Source: Deltaproteobacteria bacterium (GTDB taxonomy: Bacteria; Desulfobacterota; DSM-4660; Desulfatiglandales; B25-G16). Taken from it: 18,733 nt of DNA. Where the stretch lies: the NCBI GenBank assembly GCA_020348625.1, contig CP070752.1, forward strand, positions 301,518 through 320,250. The letters are read 5' to 3'. The notes under the pieces were generated by a model that saw nothing but the letters and a program-made list of their open reading frames with translations, did no database searches and was not told the DNA's origin. Shown piece by piece: positions 7,518-15,199 of this stretch (its first letter is position 1; each line of letters starts with the position of its first letter). Made by a program: the position numbers and the translations under genes.

Positions 7518-9500
7518 GTGGTAAAGTATAAGCATGTGTTTTCGCCTTTCAAAATTGGGAATGTAGAGCTCAAAAACAGGATTGAGATGCCTCCTATATT
7601 GCCATGTTCTGCTACACCCGATGGTTTCATGACCAGGGAAATGATAGAGTTCTACCGGTCATTTGCCAAAGGCGGAGCTGCGATTATTACTATTGGGGAT
7701 ACCCCTGTAGACTTCGAGTATGCACGGGGACATTTTGCCCAGTTAAACCTCGGTGATGAGAGGGTGATACCTGGACTGAGCTCAGTGGCAGAGGTTATTC
7801 ATGCCTATGGGGCAAAGATATCCATCGAGCTGAACCACGCTGGCAGGTTAGCGCCACCACGGGTTCTCAATGGTAGAAATCCTATTGCGCCTTCGCCATT
7901 ACCTCCGAAAACGGAAGAGATAGCAGCTACGGTTGAAGGTAGACGGAAAACCCAGGTTACGGAGATGAACCAGGACATGATAGACCAGGTGATCGATAAT
8001 TTCGCTAGTGCCTGTTATCGATGCCTGGAAGCCGGGCTCGATATGGTAATGCTGCACGGCGGTCATGGCTGGCTTTTGGGACAGTTTGTATCGCCTTACT
8101 CGAACAAAAGGAAAGATGCCTATGGTGGAAGCCTTGAGAACAGGGCGAAATTCGTAGTCGACCTCCTGACAGCCATCAGGAGGCGAGTGGGCAACAGGTT
8201 GGCCTTGGAGTATCGCGTTAGTGTGGATGAAGTTATTCCCGAAGGAATGCACGAGGAGGAAACCATCGAGTTCCTTAAAATGATAGAAGATAAGGTCGAT
8301 CTCATTCATGCATCAGTGGGCCTAATAGGCGACCCTAGATGCACAACTCGTATAATCCAGCCTATTTACTCCGCACATGCTTTTAACGTGGGAAGAGCGG
8401 AAAAGATAAAGAAAGCGTTGAGAACTCCAGTGACATGCGTCGGCTCGATTATGGACCTGGCAACGGCTGATAGAATTATTGCGGAAGGAAAAGCCGATAT
8501 AGTCGCCATAGGACGGGCACATATGTCAGACCCTGAAATCATAAATAAGACTATCCGTGGTGAACTAGACGACATAAGGCCTTGCATTCGCTGCAACCTG
8601 TGTCATGAAAGAGTGGCTCCTCCCGTTTCCCTGCCAATTCGGTGTACGGTAAATCCAGTAGTCGGCAGGGAATTGGAATATAGATATATACGTATGCGGG
8701 AAAAGAGGAAGACTGTCCTTATAGCAGGAGGTGGGCCAGCAGGCATGGAAGCCGCCTTAGTGGCCTCTTCACGAGGGCATCAAGTAGCCCTGTATGAAAA
8801 GGAAAAAGAGCTGGGTGGAGCCCTCCATTACGCAGCAGGGCCTGCATTCAAATCCGATATGAAGAAGTATCTGGATTGGATGATAATGAAGACACAGCAG
8901 GCGCCCGTGGAGATCAAATTATCGACTGAGGCTACTGCCGTGTCCATCGAAGCCGCAAAACCGGATGTGCTCATAGTGGCAGTTGGTGCAGAGCCTATCA
9001 TTCCGGATATTCCGGGCGTGGATAAGCCTCATGTTACCTGGGCAGGGGATGTGGAGTTAGGCAAGGCAAAAACAGGGGAGACGGTACTAATAGTCGGAGC
9101 CGGATTGACCGGATGCGAAACTGCGCTGCACCTTGCTCAGCAAAGCAAAAACGTGAAGATCTTTGATATGATTAGTGAAGCGGAAATTGCCAAAGATGTC
9201 GCCTCTGTCAGCAGACCGGTGTTATTACAATTGCTTCGTGAGCACGGCGTTGAATTCAAGACCGAGGTGAAACTGGAAGAAATAACCGACAAGTGTGTCC
9301 TTGTCATTGATAGGCAGGGGAATCGATTTGAAATACCCGCTGACACCGTCGTGTTGTCCGCAGGCTTCAAGGCTCGGCGCGAAACCGTGAATTCATTTCG
9401 GGGATTAGCACCTGAGGTCTACGTGGTCGGGGATTGCTCAAGCCCACGCAATCTCATGGCGGCAATCCATGATGCCTTCAATGTTGCTGTGGAAATATGA
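7518..9500 (+). CDS. NADH:flavin oxidoreductase / 2,4-dienoyl-CoA reductase-type ene-reductase (FMN, 4Fe-4S, FAD)
   Basis: This enzyme reduces an activated C=C bond, passing electrons from NAD(P)H through FAD and a 4Fe-4S cluster to FMN. Its 660 residues split as an old-yellow-enzyme TIM barrel (about 1-340), a cysteine cluster (C356, C359, C362, C376) and a C-terminal two-dinucleotide-fold reductase. The latter has VLIAGGGPAGMEAA (near 402) and VLIVGAGLTGCETA (near 523). The barrel shows HGGHGWLLGQFVSPYSNKR, including the family HxxH-like substrate loop. The third cysteine spacing is C-x2-C-x2-C rather than the classic C-x2-C-x3-C. GTG at 7518 is chosen because AAGGAG is 9 bases upstream. 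It is the only plus-strand gene between the two minus-strand modules, and diverges from GntR 1. Possible substrates are an enoyl-CoA or a ring enone. Confidence 0.92.
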   Translation: MVKYKHVFSPFKIGNVELKNRIEMPPILPCSATPDGFMTREMIEFYRSFAKGGAAIITIGDTPVDFEYARGHFAQLNLGDERVIPGLSSVAEVIHAYGAKISIELNHAGRLAPPRVLNGRNPIAPSPLPPKTEEIAATVEGRRKTQVTEMNQDMIDQVIDNFASACYRCLEAGLDMVMLHGGHGWLLGQFVSPYSNKRKDAYGGSLENRAKFVVDLLTAIRRRVGNRLALEYRVSVDEVIPEGMHEEETIEFLKMIEDKVDLIHASVGLIGDPRCTTRIIQPIYSAHAFNVGRAEKIKKALRTPVTCVGSIMDLATADRIIAEGKADIVAIGRAHMSDPEIINKTIRGELDDIRPCIRCNLCHERVAPPVSLPIRCTVNPVVGRELEYRYIRMREKRKTVLIAGGGPAGMEAALVASSRGHQVALYEKEKELGGALHYAAGPAFKSDMKKYLDWMIMKTQQAPVEIKLSTEATAVSIEAAKPDVLIVAVGAEPIIPDIPGVDKPHVTWAGDVELGKAKTGETVLIVGAGLTGCETALHLAQQSKNVKIFDMISEAEIAKDVASVSRPVLLQLLREHGVEFKTEVKLEEITDKCVLVIDRQGNRFEIPADTVVLSAGFKARRETVNSFRGLAPEVYVVGDCSSPRNLMAAIHDAFNVAVEI

Positions 9501-9590
9501 GGAATAGACCTTTTTTCGGTAACAGGTGTTGCGAGCGTGTCCACACGTTGCAAGCGATGCCCACTGAAATGCCTATACTGTCCATGGTCT
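9501..9590. other. Convergent gap with an imperfect hairpin
   Basis: The ene-reductase and the deacetylase-like gene end toward each other across 90 bases. A weak hairpin (9529-9553; TTGC/GCAA and CGTG/CACG arms with an internal mismatch) is present. A T-run lies upstream of it on the plus strand (9511-9516), not downstream, so it does not look like a normal intrinsic terminator on either strand. Confidence 0.3.
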
Positions 9591-10394
9591 CTACTTCTCA
9601 CCAAATGGATAGTCGGGTTCCTCTTCTAACGGTATCTTTGGCTGAGGTGTTTGATACTGGACCTCGGTATTCATGGGGATTTGTGCATTTGGCAGAATGA
9701 GAGGATTGCTCACGAATTCATCCAGTGATTTCCAAGTAACAATATTTGCATCCAAGAAATCCTGGTAAACATTCCACCAGTGTAGCTTAACTCCGCTGAG
9801 GTGGGTTTGGGCCACCAGAATGATACGCTCTTCTTTCAAGCCAAATAGAATCTCTTTGAAATCCTGCGGAGTCGCACCTCTGCTCCACAAGGATTGGTCG
9901 CATAACGAGCCGGTACCCAGCTGTTTTGAAGGTACGTTGCTCACAGATACAATTGTGACATCATACTCCTTTGGCTTGTATACCACCGCTCTCGCTCCAG
10001 ACGCCCCTCGGGCAAACACATACCCAACTCCAAGTGCATCGGCCGCTTTCAGCGTAACTTCATCGTAGGCAGAGTACTTCGAGCCAAATATCCGCATGGG
10101 TTTACCTGTACGTGCTTCAACCTTGTGCTTTATGCGGGCCATCACTTCGTGTTGAAACCTATACGGTCTATCCCAAAAGGGCTGTTCATTGTAAGAACCG
10201 CAAATCTCAAATCCTTTCTTGGATAAATTTTTTATCATGCCGCTCTGCTCGGTTAGCATATACTCATTTGTCTGAATAACGGCGGGCATTCCCCTTCTTT
10301 CAAATTCATCAGCCCAGTGTCTTAAACCTTTAACATTTCCGTGGTCTATTATGAGAAACAGCGCTTCAATGTGATTAGCTTTACTCTTCTGCAT
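9591..10394 (-). CDS. Polysaccharide deacetylase-like (NodB-fold) protein, probably without deacetylase catalysis
   Basis: The 267-residue protein resembles the NodB/polysaccharide deacetylase fold: a first strand ALFLIIDHGN (11-20), a helix-strand pair ending in RGMPAVIQTNEYML, then GFEICGSYNEQPFW, and GSKYSAYDEVTLKAADALG. The usual DD of motif 1 is D17-H18, and the HxxxH metal pair of motif 2 is absent (GSYNEQ). Standard metal-dependent deacetylation is therefore doubtful; a related amide or ring hydrolase, or a non-enzymatic role, is possible. ATG 10394 has AGAAGG 7 bases upstream and is preferred to a TTG at 10424. No signal peptide is visible, so it is probably cytoplasmic. It is the last gene of the right-hand minus-strand group. 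The fold is moderately sure and the function unknown. Confidence 0.6.
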   Translation of the reverse strand: MQKSKANHIEALFLIIDHGNVKGLRHWADEFERRGMPAVIQTNEYMLTEQSGMIKNLSKKGFEICGSYNEQPFWDRPYRFQHEVMARIKHKVEARTGKPMRIFGSKYSAYDEVTLKAADALGVGYVFARGASGARAVVYKPKEYDVTIVSVSNVPSKQLGTGSLCDQSLWSRGATPQDFKEILFGLKEERIILVAQTHLSGVKLHWWNVYQDFLDANIVTWKSLDEFVSNPLILPNAQIPMNTEVQYQTPQPKIPLEEEPDYPFGEK

Positions 10395-10534
10395 CTCTCT
10401 GCCTTCTTTGGATTGATAAAACAAATAGATAAAGAACGAGGTTTCCCTTATTCAATGAGGTACCCAGAGTACAGTTCTTGGATTTTGCCGTAGGTGATCA
10501 CCCGGCTCGTCTGTCTGCCCAAATCTCATGACCC

Positions 10535-11293
10535 TTAGAGATCAAGCCCCTCAATAGCGACGACTCGGATCATCGAGCCGTCACCTTTTATCCACCTGAG
10601 CGGGAACGCTGCGATGGTAACCCGTTTGCCGGTAACTTCATCAATATCGCCCCCCACGTTCTCAATACCGGGAATATCGTTGCCGAGCAGGATTTTGTGG
10701 GCTGGCTCATAGATCGGCCATTTCTCTTGAGGATCCTCTCCGGTTTCTCGCTTGTATTCCTCATCCAGCCAAGGCATGATCTTGGAAAGTGGTGCATGGG
10801 CAAGTGGACTGTCAAGGGCACCACCAGTTATGCCGAAACCCTTAATCCCCTTCTCGAGCATCCATTCGGCCCCTTCTTTGTAGAGGCCAGGATAGTGGTT
10901 GATATAGGCGTAGTGGTCATCCCATTTGTGATGCCAACCAGTATTCACGATCACCCAGTCGCCCTTCTCAATCTTTGGAGAGGCCTTCTCTAAATCATCG
11001 GGGCCGATGATATCCCATTTTCCCAAGTGACGCATATCGACGACCACTCCGGTGCCAAAGCAACTGCTCAAAGCGACTTCATCAATACCTTTGCCATCAC
11101 CGATAACATGGAAGGGGGCATCCATATGGGTGGATGTATGCATTTTGCAGTGAAAAACAGCCGACTGCTTTCCGTCTCGTTCATGATACAGCATCCGCTC
11201 AATAACGAGGTCTTGCATCTGGCCAACCCACGGCCAAATGGGGATACCCATCTCAATAGGCTGTGATAGATTGTAGAATTTCAATTCTCTCAT
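10535..11293 (-). CDS. Cyclase-family metal-dependent hydrolase (kynurenine formamidase-like), copy B
   Basis: A second member of the PF04199 hydrolase family, 252 residues, in line with copies A and C. Metal-site residues are H52-x3-H56-x-D58-x3-H62 in MHTSTHMDAPFHV, where the usual glycine of HxGTH is Ser54. HAPLSKIMPW and IENVGGDIDEVTG supply the later conserved residues. AAAGGAGG lies 5 bases before ATG 11293. The gene directly follows a decayed thiolase fragment and precedes the deacetylase-like gene by about 140 bases. This copy differs from A and C in the loop residues after the metal motif and in IDEVALSSC, so it may act on a different ring compound. Substrate unknown. Confidence 0.9.
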   Translation of the reverse strand: MRELKFYNLSQPIEMGIPIWPWVGQMQDLVIERMLYHERDGKQSAVFHCKMHTSTHMDAPFHVIGDGKGIDEVALSSCFGTGVVVDMRHLGKWDIIGPDDLEKASPKIEKGDWVIVNTGWHHKWDDHYAYINHYPGLYKEGAEWMLEKGIKGFGITGGALDSPLAHAPLSKIMPWLDEEYKRETGEDPQEKWPIYEPAHKILLGNDIPGIENVGGDIDEVTGKRVTIAAFPLRWIKGDGSMIRVVAIEGLDL

Positions 11294-11318
11294 GACATCC
11301 TCCTTTTGCGCCTTGAAG

Positions 11319-11516
11319 TTATTTTCTGCACAACCCTTTCGCGTCAGGCTTTCTCGATGCCTGGGCTATCCCCATCTCTCGGTCGCCGCATATCGTCTCC
11401 ACGCCGTAGCAGCAACCTCTCCCTTTCAACTCATGAATGAGGGCAGCCAATCGAATGACAGCGGCTTTGGTGCATTTCCTCTCAAAAACTAATTCTATCG
11501 CTGAATTTTCAACCAA
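11319..11516 (-). pseudogene. Remnant of a thiolase (acetyl-CoA acetyltransferase) C-terminus
   Basis: The minus-strand frame ending at 11319 contains LAALIHELKGRG-x2-YGVETICGDREMGIA, which matches the end of thiolases, where the pattern is L-x-HEL-x-RG-x2-YG-x2-T-x-C-x-GG-x-GMGIA. The catalytic cysteine position is kept, but the glycines that shape the loop are replaced by Asp, Arg and Glu, and the residues before it no longer match a thiolase (no NxxGGAIAxGHP motif). Only about 40 residues are recognisable out of a normal 390, and no valid start or ribosome site is present. I interpret it as a truncated, mutated gene left in front of cyclase B. The identification is from remembered family motifs. 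Confidence 0.6.
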
Positions 11517-11807
11517 AAAAGGGCCCTAAGATCATTGAGAGATCAAGCGGCGCAACACCATCTCTCTGCATTTCAATTTCACAATGAAAGAATTAGATAT
11601 TTGTTTTGACATTGCATCCAGCAGATGCGTCCAGCAATTGTTGTGGTTGAGATAAAGTCTAATAATTTGATCGGCTTATCTTTGGATGTCACTAAAAGCA
11701 AGTGGACGCACTCCTGATGTTATGCTGAATTGTACATTTTGTGGTCATATATGGCTTACCCCAAAACGATGTATTTTATGTTTTGAGAGACTTTTTAATA
11801 TAGGTCC
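11517..11807. other. Non-coding stretch beside the thiolase remnant
   Basis: Together with the remnant this makes a 514-bp gap (11294-11807) between cyclase B and the radical SAM gene. It is more A/T-rich than the neighbouring genes. On the plus strand a short frame from 11686 encodes a CxxCGH...CxxC pattern resembling a zinc ribbon, but it has no ribosome site and its second half lies on the antisense of the radical SAM gene. On the minus strand a 20-codon frame (11509-11571) with coding-like codons follows a stop-rich region. I see no terminator or convincing promoter. The stretch looks like degraded coding DNA. Confidence 0.4.
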
Positions 11808-13133
11808 TCAGGACAAGGTTTTCTCGAAAGCAGGTATCCCTCTGTACCCTCTTGCCTCCAACTTTTGTTTGGATAAAGTCCCAGTGCCATGGTAATATTC
11901 CCAATCCATTTGACAACTGGGAACATAGGCATTAAAACCTCCCATTTGCGTTGCATACGGCATTTCTATGCCATGCTTCTGTCTCAGCTCTGCGTATGCC
12001 TTTTGGGCTTCTATGTAGTACTCAAGAGGAGGTGGTGTCTGGTCACCCAAAGCGGAACCGTGCTCGATAAACCAAAAGCGATGTCTTGGGAGCACTCCAT
12101 GGCTCATCAGGAAATCCCAACCCTCTGTTATTGACTTAACCGCTGTACTGACATCTGTAAATCCATATGGCTTTGCCATCTCAACCCCGAGGACGAAATT
12201 GGGATTGACCTGTAGCGGACCAAAAATATCTACTGCTTTGATAGTCCGCCTTATCCATTCATCATACCCGACAGATTTATTTTTCCCGGGGCAGATCCAC
12301 TCAAACAATTTCCTGTCCCAGACTTCCATATTGGGTTCAACGGAGGTGACTATTCCAGTATCGTGGATCACCTTCCAGTTCTCATCAGTCTGGGCACCAA
12401 TCTGGAGGGTGAGAGGAGGAGCTGCCCCTAGCTTTTCCCTCATGGCAGTCAGACGACTGCAGTAAAATTCCAGCTCAGTCTGCCCCTTGTATGTGCCCAG
12501 GATTGTCCCCCCCGATACAATGATGAATCTTTGGTGGAGAGGGTCTATGGAAAGAGCGGTCGCTAGTACCTCAGATATGGCCTCGGGTGTTTTTCTAACT
12601 ACGGTAGACTCGCCTCCTGCCTTTTGGTCCTTCAACGTTGGATTTATATTGCAGAAGAGACACTGGTCTTTTGTATTCCAATACTCACAATAATTATTAA
12701 ATATAAAAAATATTACTCTATCCCCAAAGCCTTGACAGATAGCCTCCATGGGTGTCCCATCTTCCAACTTCATACCATACCACCGGGGTTTGTGGGGAAA
12801 ATAAACATTCTCGGCGATTGTTTCGCCATTTTCAGTTATGATGAAGTCATCGTCTACGAAGTCAAGCAAGTATGGAGAATTTACATCTGTCTCTAGTTGT
12901 ACGGGACAACCATCCTCCAGTCGCAGCTGCATAGGAACTCTATCTGAAAAGACTCGTGTGTCCTGTCGATCATAGGAGAAGAAGTGGTATCCCTTCCAAG
13001 CTATGTCATCTAGTTCTTGAAATCGTTGTGAAGCCCCTTTGCCGATTCTTATACCCAACCGTGCCAAATCTGTCTTTAAGATAATATTGGGGTGAACATC
13101 GGGAAACTGTTTATAAAGATCGGTCATGCTCAT
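11808..13133 (-). CDS. Radical SAM-type protein with a CX8CX2C cluster motif
   Basis: Probably a radical S-adenosylmethionine enzyme, 441 residues. After a 140-residue N-terminal part, the cluster-like motif NNYCEYWNTKDQCLFC (C149, C158, C161) starts the predicted barrel. It is followed by IIVSGGTILG, which corresponds to the SAM-binding GGE-like strand, then SVEPNMEVWDRKLF, and VNPNFVLGVEMA, as in biotin-synthase-like enzymes. The classic spacing is CX3CX2C, and here it is CX8CX2C, which is unusual. AAAGGAG lies 8 bases before ATG 13133. It follows cyclase C in the same direction across a 220-bp leader containing three possible hairpins. The reaction is unknown: a ring rearrangement or a C-C bond reaction in an anaerobic pathway would suit the context. 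Confidence 0.78.
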   Translation of the reverse strand: MSMTDLYKQFPDVHPNIILKTDLARLGIRIGKGASQRFQELDDIAWKGYHFFSYDRQDTRVFSDRVPMQLRLEDGCPVQLETDVNSPYLLDFVDDDFIITENGETIAENVYFPHKPRWYGMKLEDGTPMEAICQGFGDRVIFFIFNNYCEYWNTKDQCLFCNINPTLKDQKAGGESTVVRKTPEAISEVLATALSIDPLHQRFIIVSGGTILGTYKGQTELEFYCSRLTAMREKLGAAPPLTLQIGAQTDENWKVIHDTGIVTSVEPNMEVWDRKLFEWICPGKNKSVGYDEWIRRTIKAVDIFGPLQVNPNFVLGVEMAKPYGFTDVSTAVKSITEGWDFLMSHGVLPRHRFWFIEHGSALGDQTPPPLEYYIEAQKAYAELRQKHGIEMPYATQMGGFNAYVPSCQMDWEYYHGTGTLSKQKLEARGYRGIPAFEKTLS

Positions 13134-13217
13134 TTATCAAGCTCCTTTCAATAAAACCATCTGGGAAACCTTCAACCCAGCACATAAGCCAGGCTGCAGC
13201 TTACCGCTTTCACATAG

Positions 13218-13334
13218 GGCGCACAGCCGAAACCGTATGCGCGCCACACCATAATTATTTAGATGCCCTCAGCTAACCGGTCACTGTAGTCACGATGTCA
13301 TACAGTCTGCACCTATCGGCCCTTTTGCCGGCGC
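13218..13334 (-). promoter_or_regulatory. Hairpin-rich leader upstream of the radical SAM gene
   Basis: Three inverted repeats are stacked in the 220-bp gap on the minus strand. The first is 13309-13334: GCGCC/GGTGC enclosing GGC/GCC with an AAAAGG loop. The second is 13283-13306: ACTGTA/TACAGT with a 12-base loop. The third is 13218-13245: GGCGCGCA/TGTGCGCC with one G-U pair and a 12-base loop. None is followed by a T-run, so they are not simple terminators. They may be a structured 5' leader, mRNA processing sites or an operator. I do not recognise a known riboswitch class. Confidence 0.35.
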
Positions 13335-13353
13335 CTTATCTCCAGTTCAGCAT

Positions 13354-14115
13354 CTATTCCTCTACAATCCCTACAAGACGAACCATGCCTCCATCTGCCA
13401 GCTCGCAACGGAAGGGAAAGGCAGCTATGGTGCACCGTTTTCCTGTCAACAGATCAACATCGCCCCCGGCATTCTCAATAGTGACAATCCCTTTTTTCAT
13501 GAGGATCCGATGGCATGGCTCATACTCCGGAAAATCCACATCCGGATCTCTCCCCGTTTCCTCCCTGTATTCCTTATCCAGCCATGGCATCGTTTGGGAA
13601 AGTGGGTAATGCCACAGAGGGCTGTCCGTGGCACCCCAGGTACCGGCAACCCCCTTAACCTGTCTTTTCACCAGCCATTCCGCTGCTTCCGGGCCAAGGC
13701 CGGGGTAGTGATTGTAGTACTCATAGTTGTTATAGCGCCAAAGCTTGTGCCATCCGGTATTAAATACCACAAAGTCCCCCGGCTCTATTGTTGGGTTAGT
13801 CTTCTCGAGATCCTCTGCCGTGATAACATGCCATTTCTTCATATGTTGAAAATCCACCACCACACCGGTGCCATAGCAATTTTCAAGGGGCACTTTATCG
13901 AGCATCACTCCACCTTCCGAAGGGTGTAATACATGGCTCGGCGCATCCATATGAGTCCCTGCGTGCAAGGTTCCGGTGTACACAACGCTTCTCTTATGGA
14001 AACGTCCCAAATACTCCACCCGCTGAAAGATAAGGTCCTGTCTCGGGCCCGGAAAGGGCCACAAAGGGGTATCCACCCCGAATGGTAGAGACAAATCATA
14101 AATCTTCGTTGCCAT
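13354..14115 (-). CDS. Cyclase-family metal-dependent hydrolase (kynurenine formamidase-like), copy C
   Basis: A third PF04199-type hydrolase, 253 residues, and the one with the most canonical motif: LHAGTHMDAPSHV with H51-x3-H55-x-D57-x3-H61. HYPLSQTMPW and IENAGGDVDLLTG carry the other conserved positions. Across the three copies in the window the blocks YGTGVVVD, GYDW/GDF-V-NTGWH, YNHYPGL and PWLD-EYR-ETG-DP are shared, so they are clear paralogues. AGAGG lies about 8 bases before ATG 14115. It is downstream of BKACE copy 2, the reverse of the left module where the cyclase comes first. It probably hydrolyses a related cyclic or amide compound. Confidence 0.9.
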   Translation of the reverse strand: MATKIYDLSLPFGVDTPLWPFPGPRQDLIFQRVEYLGRFHKRSVVYTGTLHAGTHMDAPSHVLHPSEGGVMLDKVPLENCYGTGVVVDFQHMKKWHVITAEDLEKTNPTIEPGDFVVFNTGWHKLWRYNNYEYYNHYPGLGPEAAEWLVKRQVKGVAGTWGATDSPLWHYPLSQTMPWLDKEYREETGRDPDVDFPEYEPCHRILMKKGIVTIENAGGDVDLLTGKRCTIAAFPFRCELADGGMVRLVGIVEE

Positions 14116-14163
14116 TTTCTTCCTCTCTCAAAATAGGTTAGCTTATTGAGTGAGATTCTTCAC

Positions 14164-14232
14164 CTAGTACACAATAACGTCCAGTCCTCCAGCCAGCAGT
14201 CCAGATACCGTCAAGTCTCCGTATTCATCCAT
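14164..14232 (-). CDS. Possible very small ORF after BKACE copy 2
   Basis: ATG 14232 opens a 22-codon frame beginning MDEYGDLTVSG and ending at a TAG at 14164-14166. The same frame is open back into the BKACE 3' end (+1 relative to it) for about 43 codons, and the codons look like real coding choices for this genome. Only weak AAGAAA precedes the ATG. It could be a tiny peptide, a fossil of a longer BKACE C-terminus after a frameshift, or chance. Confidence 0.15.
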   Translation of the reverse strand: MDEYGDLTVSGLLAGGLDVIVY

Positions 14233-14273
14233 TTTCTTTGTTTCTTCGAGCCCATTTCCAGGCAGTTCCTTTG

Positions 14274-15125
14274 TTAACCCGAAAGTCCCAGTATCTTTCT
14301 TGCCTCCTCGGGGGTGGCCGGCTCCTTGCCAAGCTCTCGGGCAATCCGCACCGATCGAGCCACAAGCTCAGCGTTACTCTTAGCCAGCTCACCTTTGCTA
14401 TAGTGGATATTGTCCTCCATCCCTACCCTGATACATCCCCCCAAGATCATGCCCATGGTAGTCAGAGGGAGCTGTGCGGCGCCCACCGCCGTTACATTAA
14501 AGATTGCATCCTCAGGAAGAAAATCGATTAGTGATTCAAGATACCTTGGGGTAGCTTCCACAGCCCCCTGATATTTCATGCCAAGGACGAGGTTGATGTA
14601 ATACGGTTTGTCCACAAGTCCTTTAGAGATCAGATTCTCAACCTCCCGGAACATGGCGTGGCTGTAAACCTCCATCTCGGGTTTCACACCCAACTCCCTC
14701 ATCCGCGTCACATACGTTTCGATATCTTCCCGCATGTTTGAGAAAGGAATACCCGCATACTGGCCCGAGACGCGCATCAAACTGCCCATGTTAAGAGAGG
14801 CCATCTCCGGTTTGGCATAGAGACACTCGATGCGCTGTTCAGAGGTCAGATTGGGGCCACCGCCCGTGGAGTCCTGAATGATGATATCGCACTTGGCGCG
14901 GATTCGGTCATGGATCTGCTGGAAGACCTCCTTGCTTCCTGTGGTTTTCCCTTCCTTGTCTCGGGCATGTATGTGGCAGATCGCCGCTCCCTCCGAATAA
15001 CAGGCGTGGGCCGATTCAGCAATTTCCTCGGGCTGTTCAGGGAGACTGGGGTTCATCGATTTCGTCACCAGGGCACCGGTCTGCGCCACCGTGATGATCA
15101 CCTTGTCCTCAGGTAAGCCGATCAT
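14274..15125 (-). CDS. BKACE / 3-keto-5-aminohexanoate cleavage enzyme family (DUF849), copy 2
   Basis: A second BKACE of 283 residues, paralogous to the copy at 4844-5713. It keeps H51-x-H53 in CHIHARD, the QDSTGGG loop, and GGCIRVGMEDN with the third metal ligand. The tail ATPEEARKILGL matches the family C-terminus. The residue aligned from memory with Kce Glu14 is Leu19 (QTGALV), again hydrophobic. AAAGGAG lies 8 bases before ATG 15125. It is the first structural gene after GntR 2, and cyclase C follows about 158 bases later. The reaction should be 3-keto acid plus acetyl-CoA to acetoacetate plus acyl-CoA. The substrate probably differs from that of copy 1. Confidence 0.92.
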   Translation of the reverse strand: MIGLPEDKVIITVAQTGALVTKSMNPSLPEQPEEIAESAHACYSEGAAICHIHARDKEGKTTGSKEVFQQIHDRIRAKCDIIIQDSTGGGPNLTSEQRIECLYAKPEMASLNMGSLMRVSGQYAGIPFSNMREDIETYVTRMRELGVKPEMEVYSHAMFREVENLISKGLVDKPYYINLVLGMKYQGAVEATPRYLESLIDFLPEDAIFNVTAVGAAQLPLTTMGMILGGCIRVGMEDNIHYSKGELAKSNAELVARSVRIARELGKEPATPEEARKILGLSG

Positions 15126-15199
15126 TTATTACGCTCCTTTCCTTTTTTTCACATTGAATTCCAGTCCATAAGACATAACCTCGTGCTTCCACCAGGGAT

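Noticed and set aside
9529..9553. Hairpin in the convergent gap as a possible intrinsic terminator
   Set aside because: Arms are short and mismatched, and no T-run follows on either strand.
10461..10534. Minus-strand 24-codon open frame between cyclase B and the deacetylase-like gene
   Set aside because: Too short, no start codon with a ribosome site and no recognisable similarity.
11686..11895. Plus-strand ORF with a CxxCGH...CxxC zinc-ribbon look
   Set aside because: No ribosome site, and its second half is antisense to the radical SAM gene. Probably chance or a remnant, so it is only noted within the gap entry.
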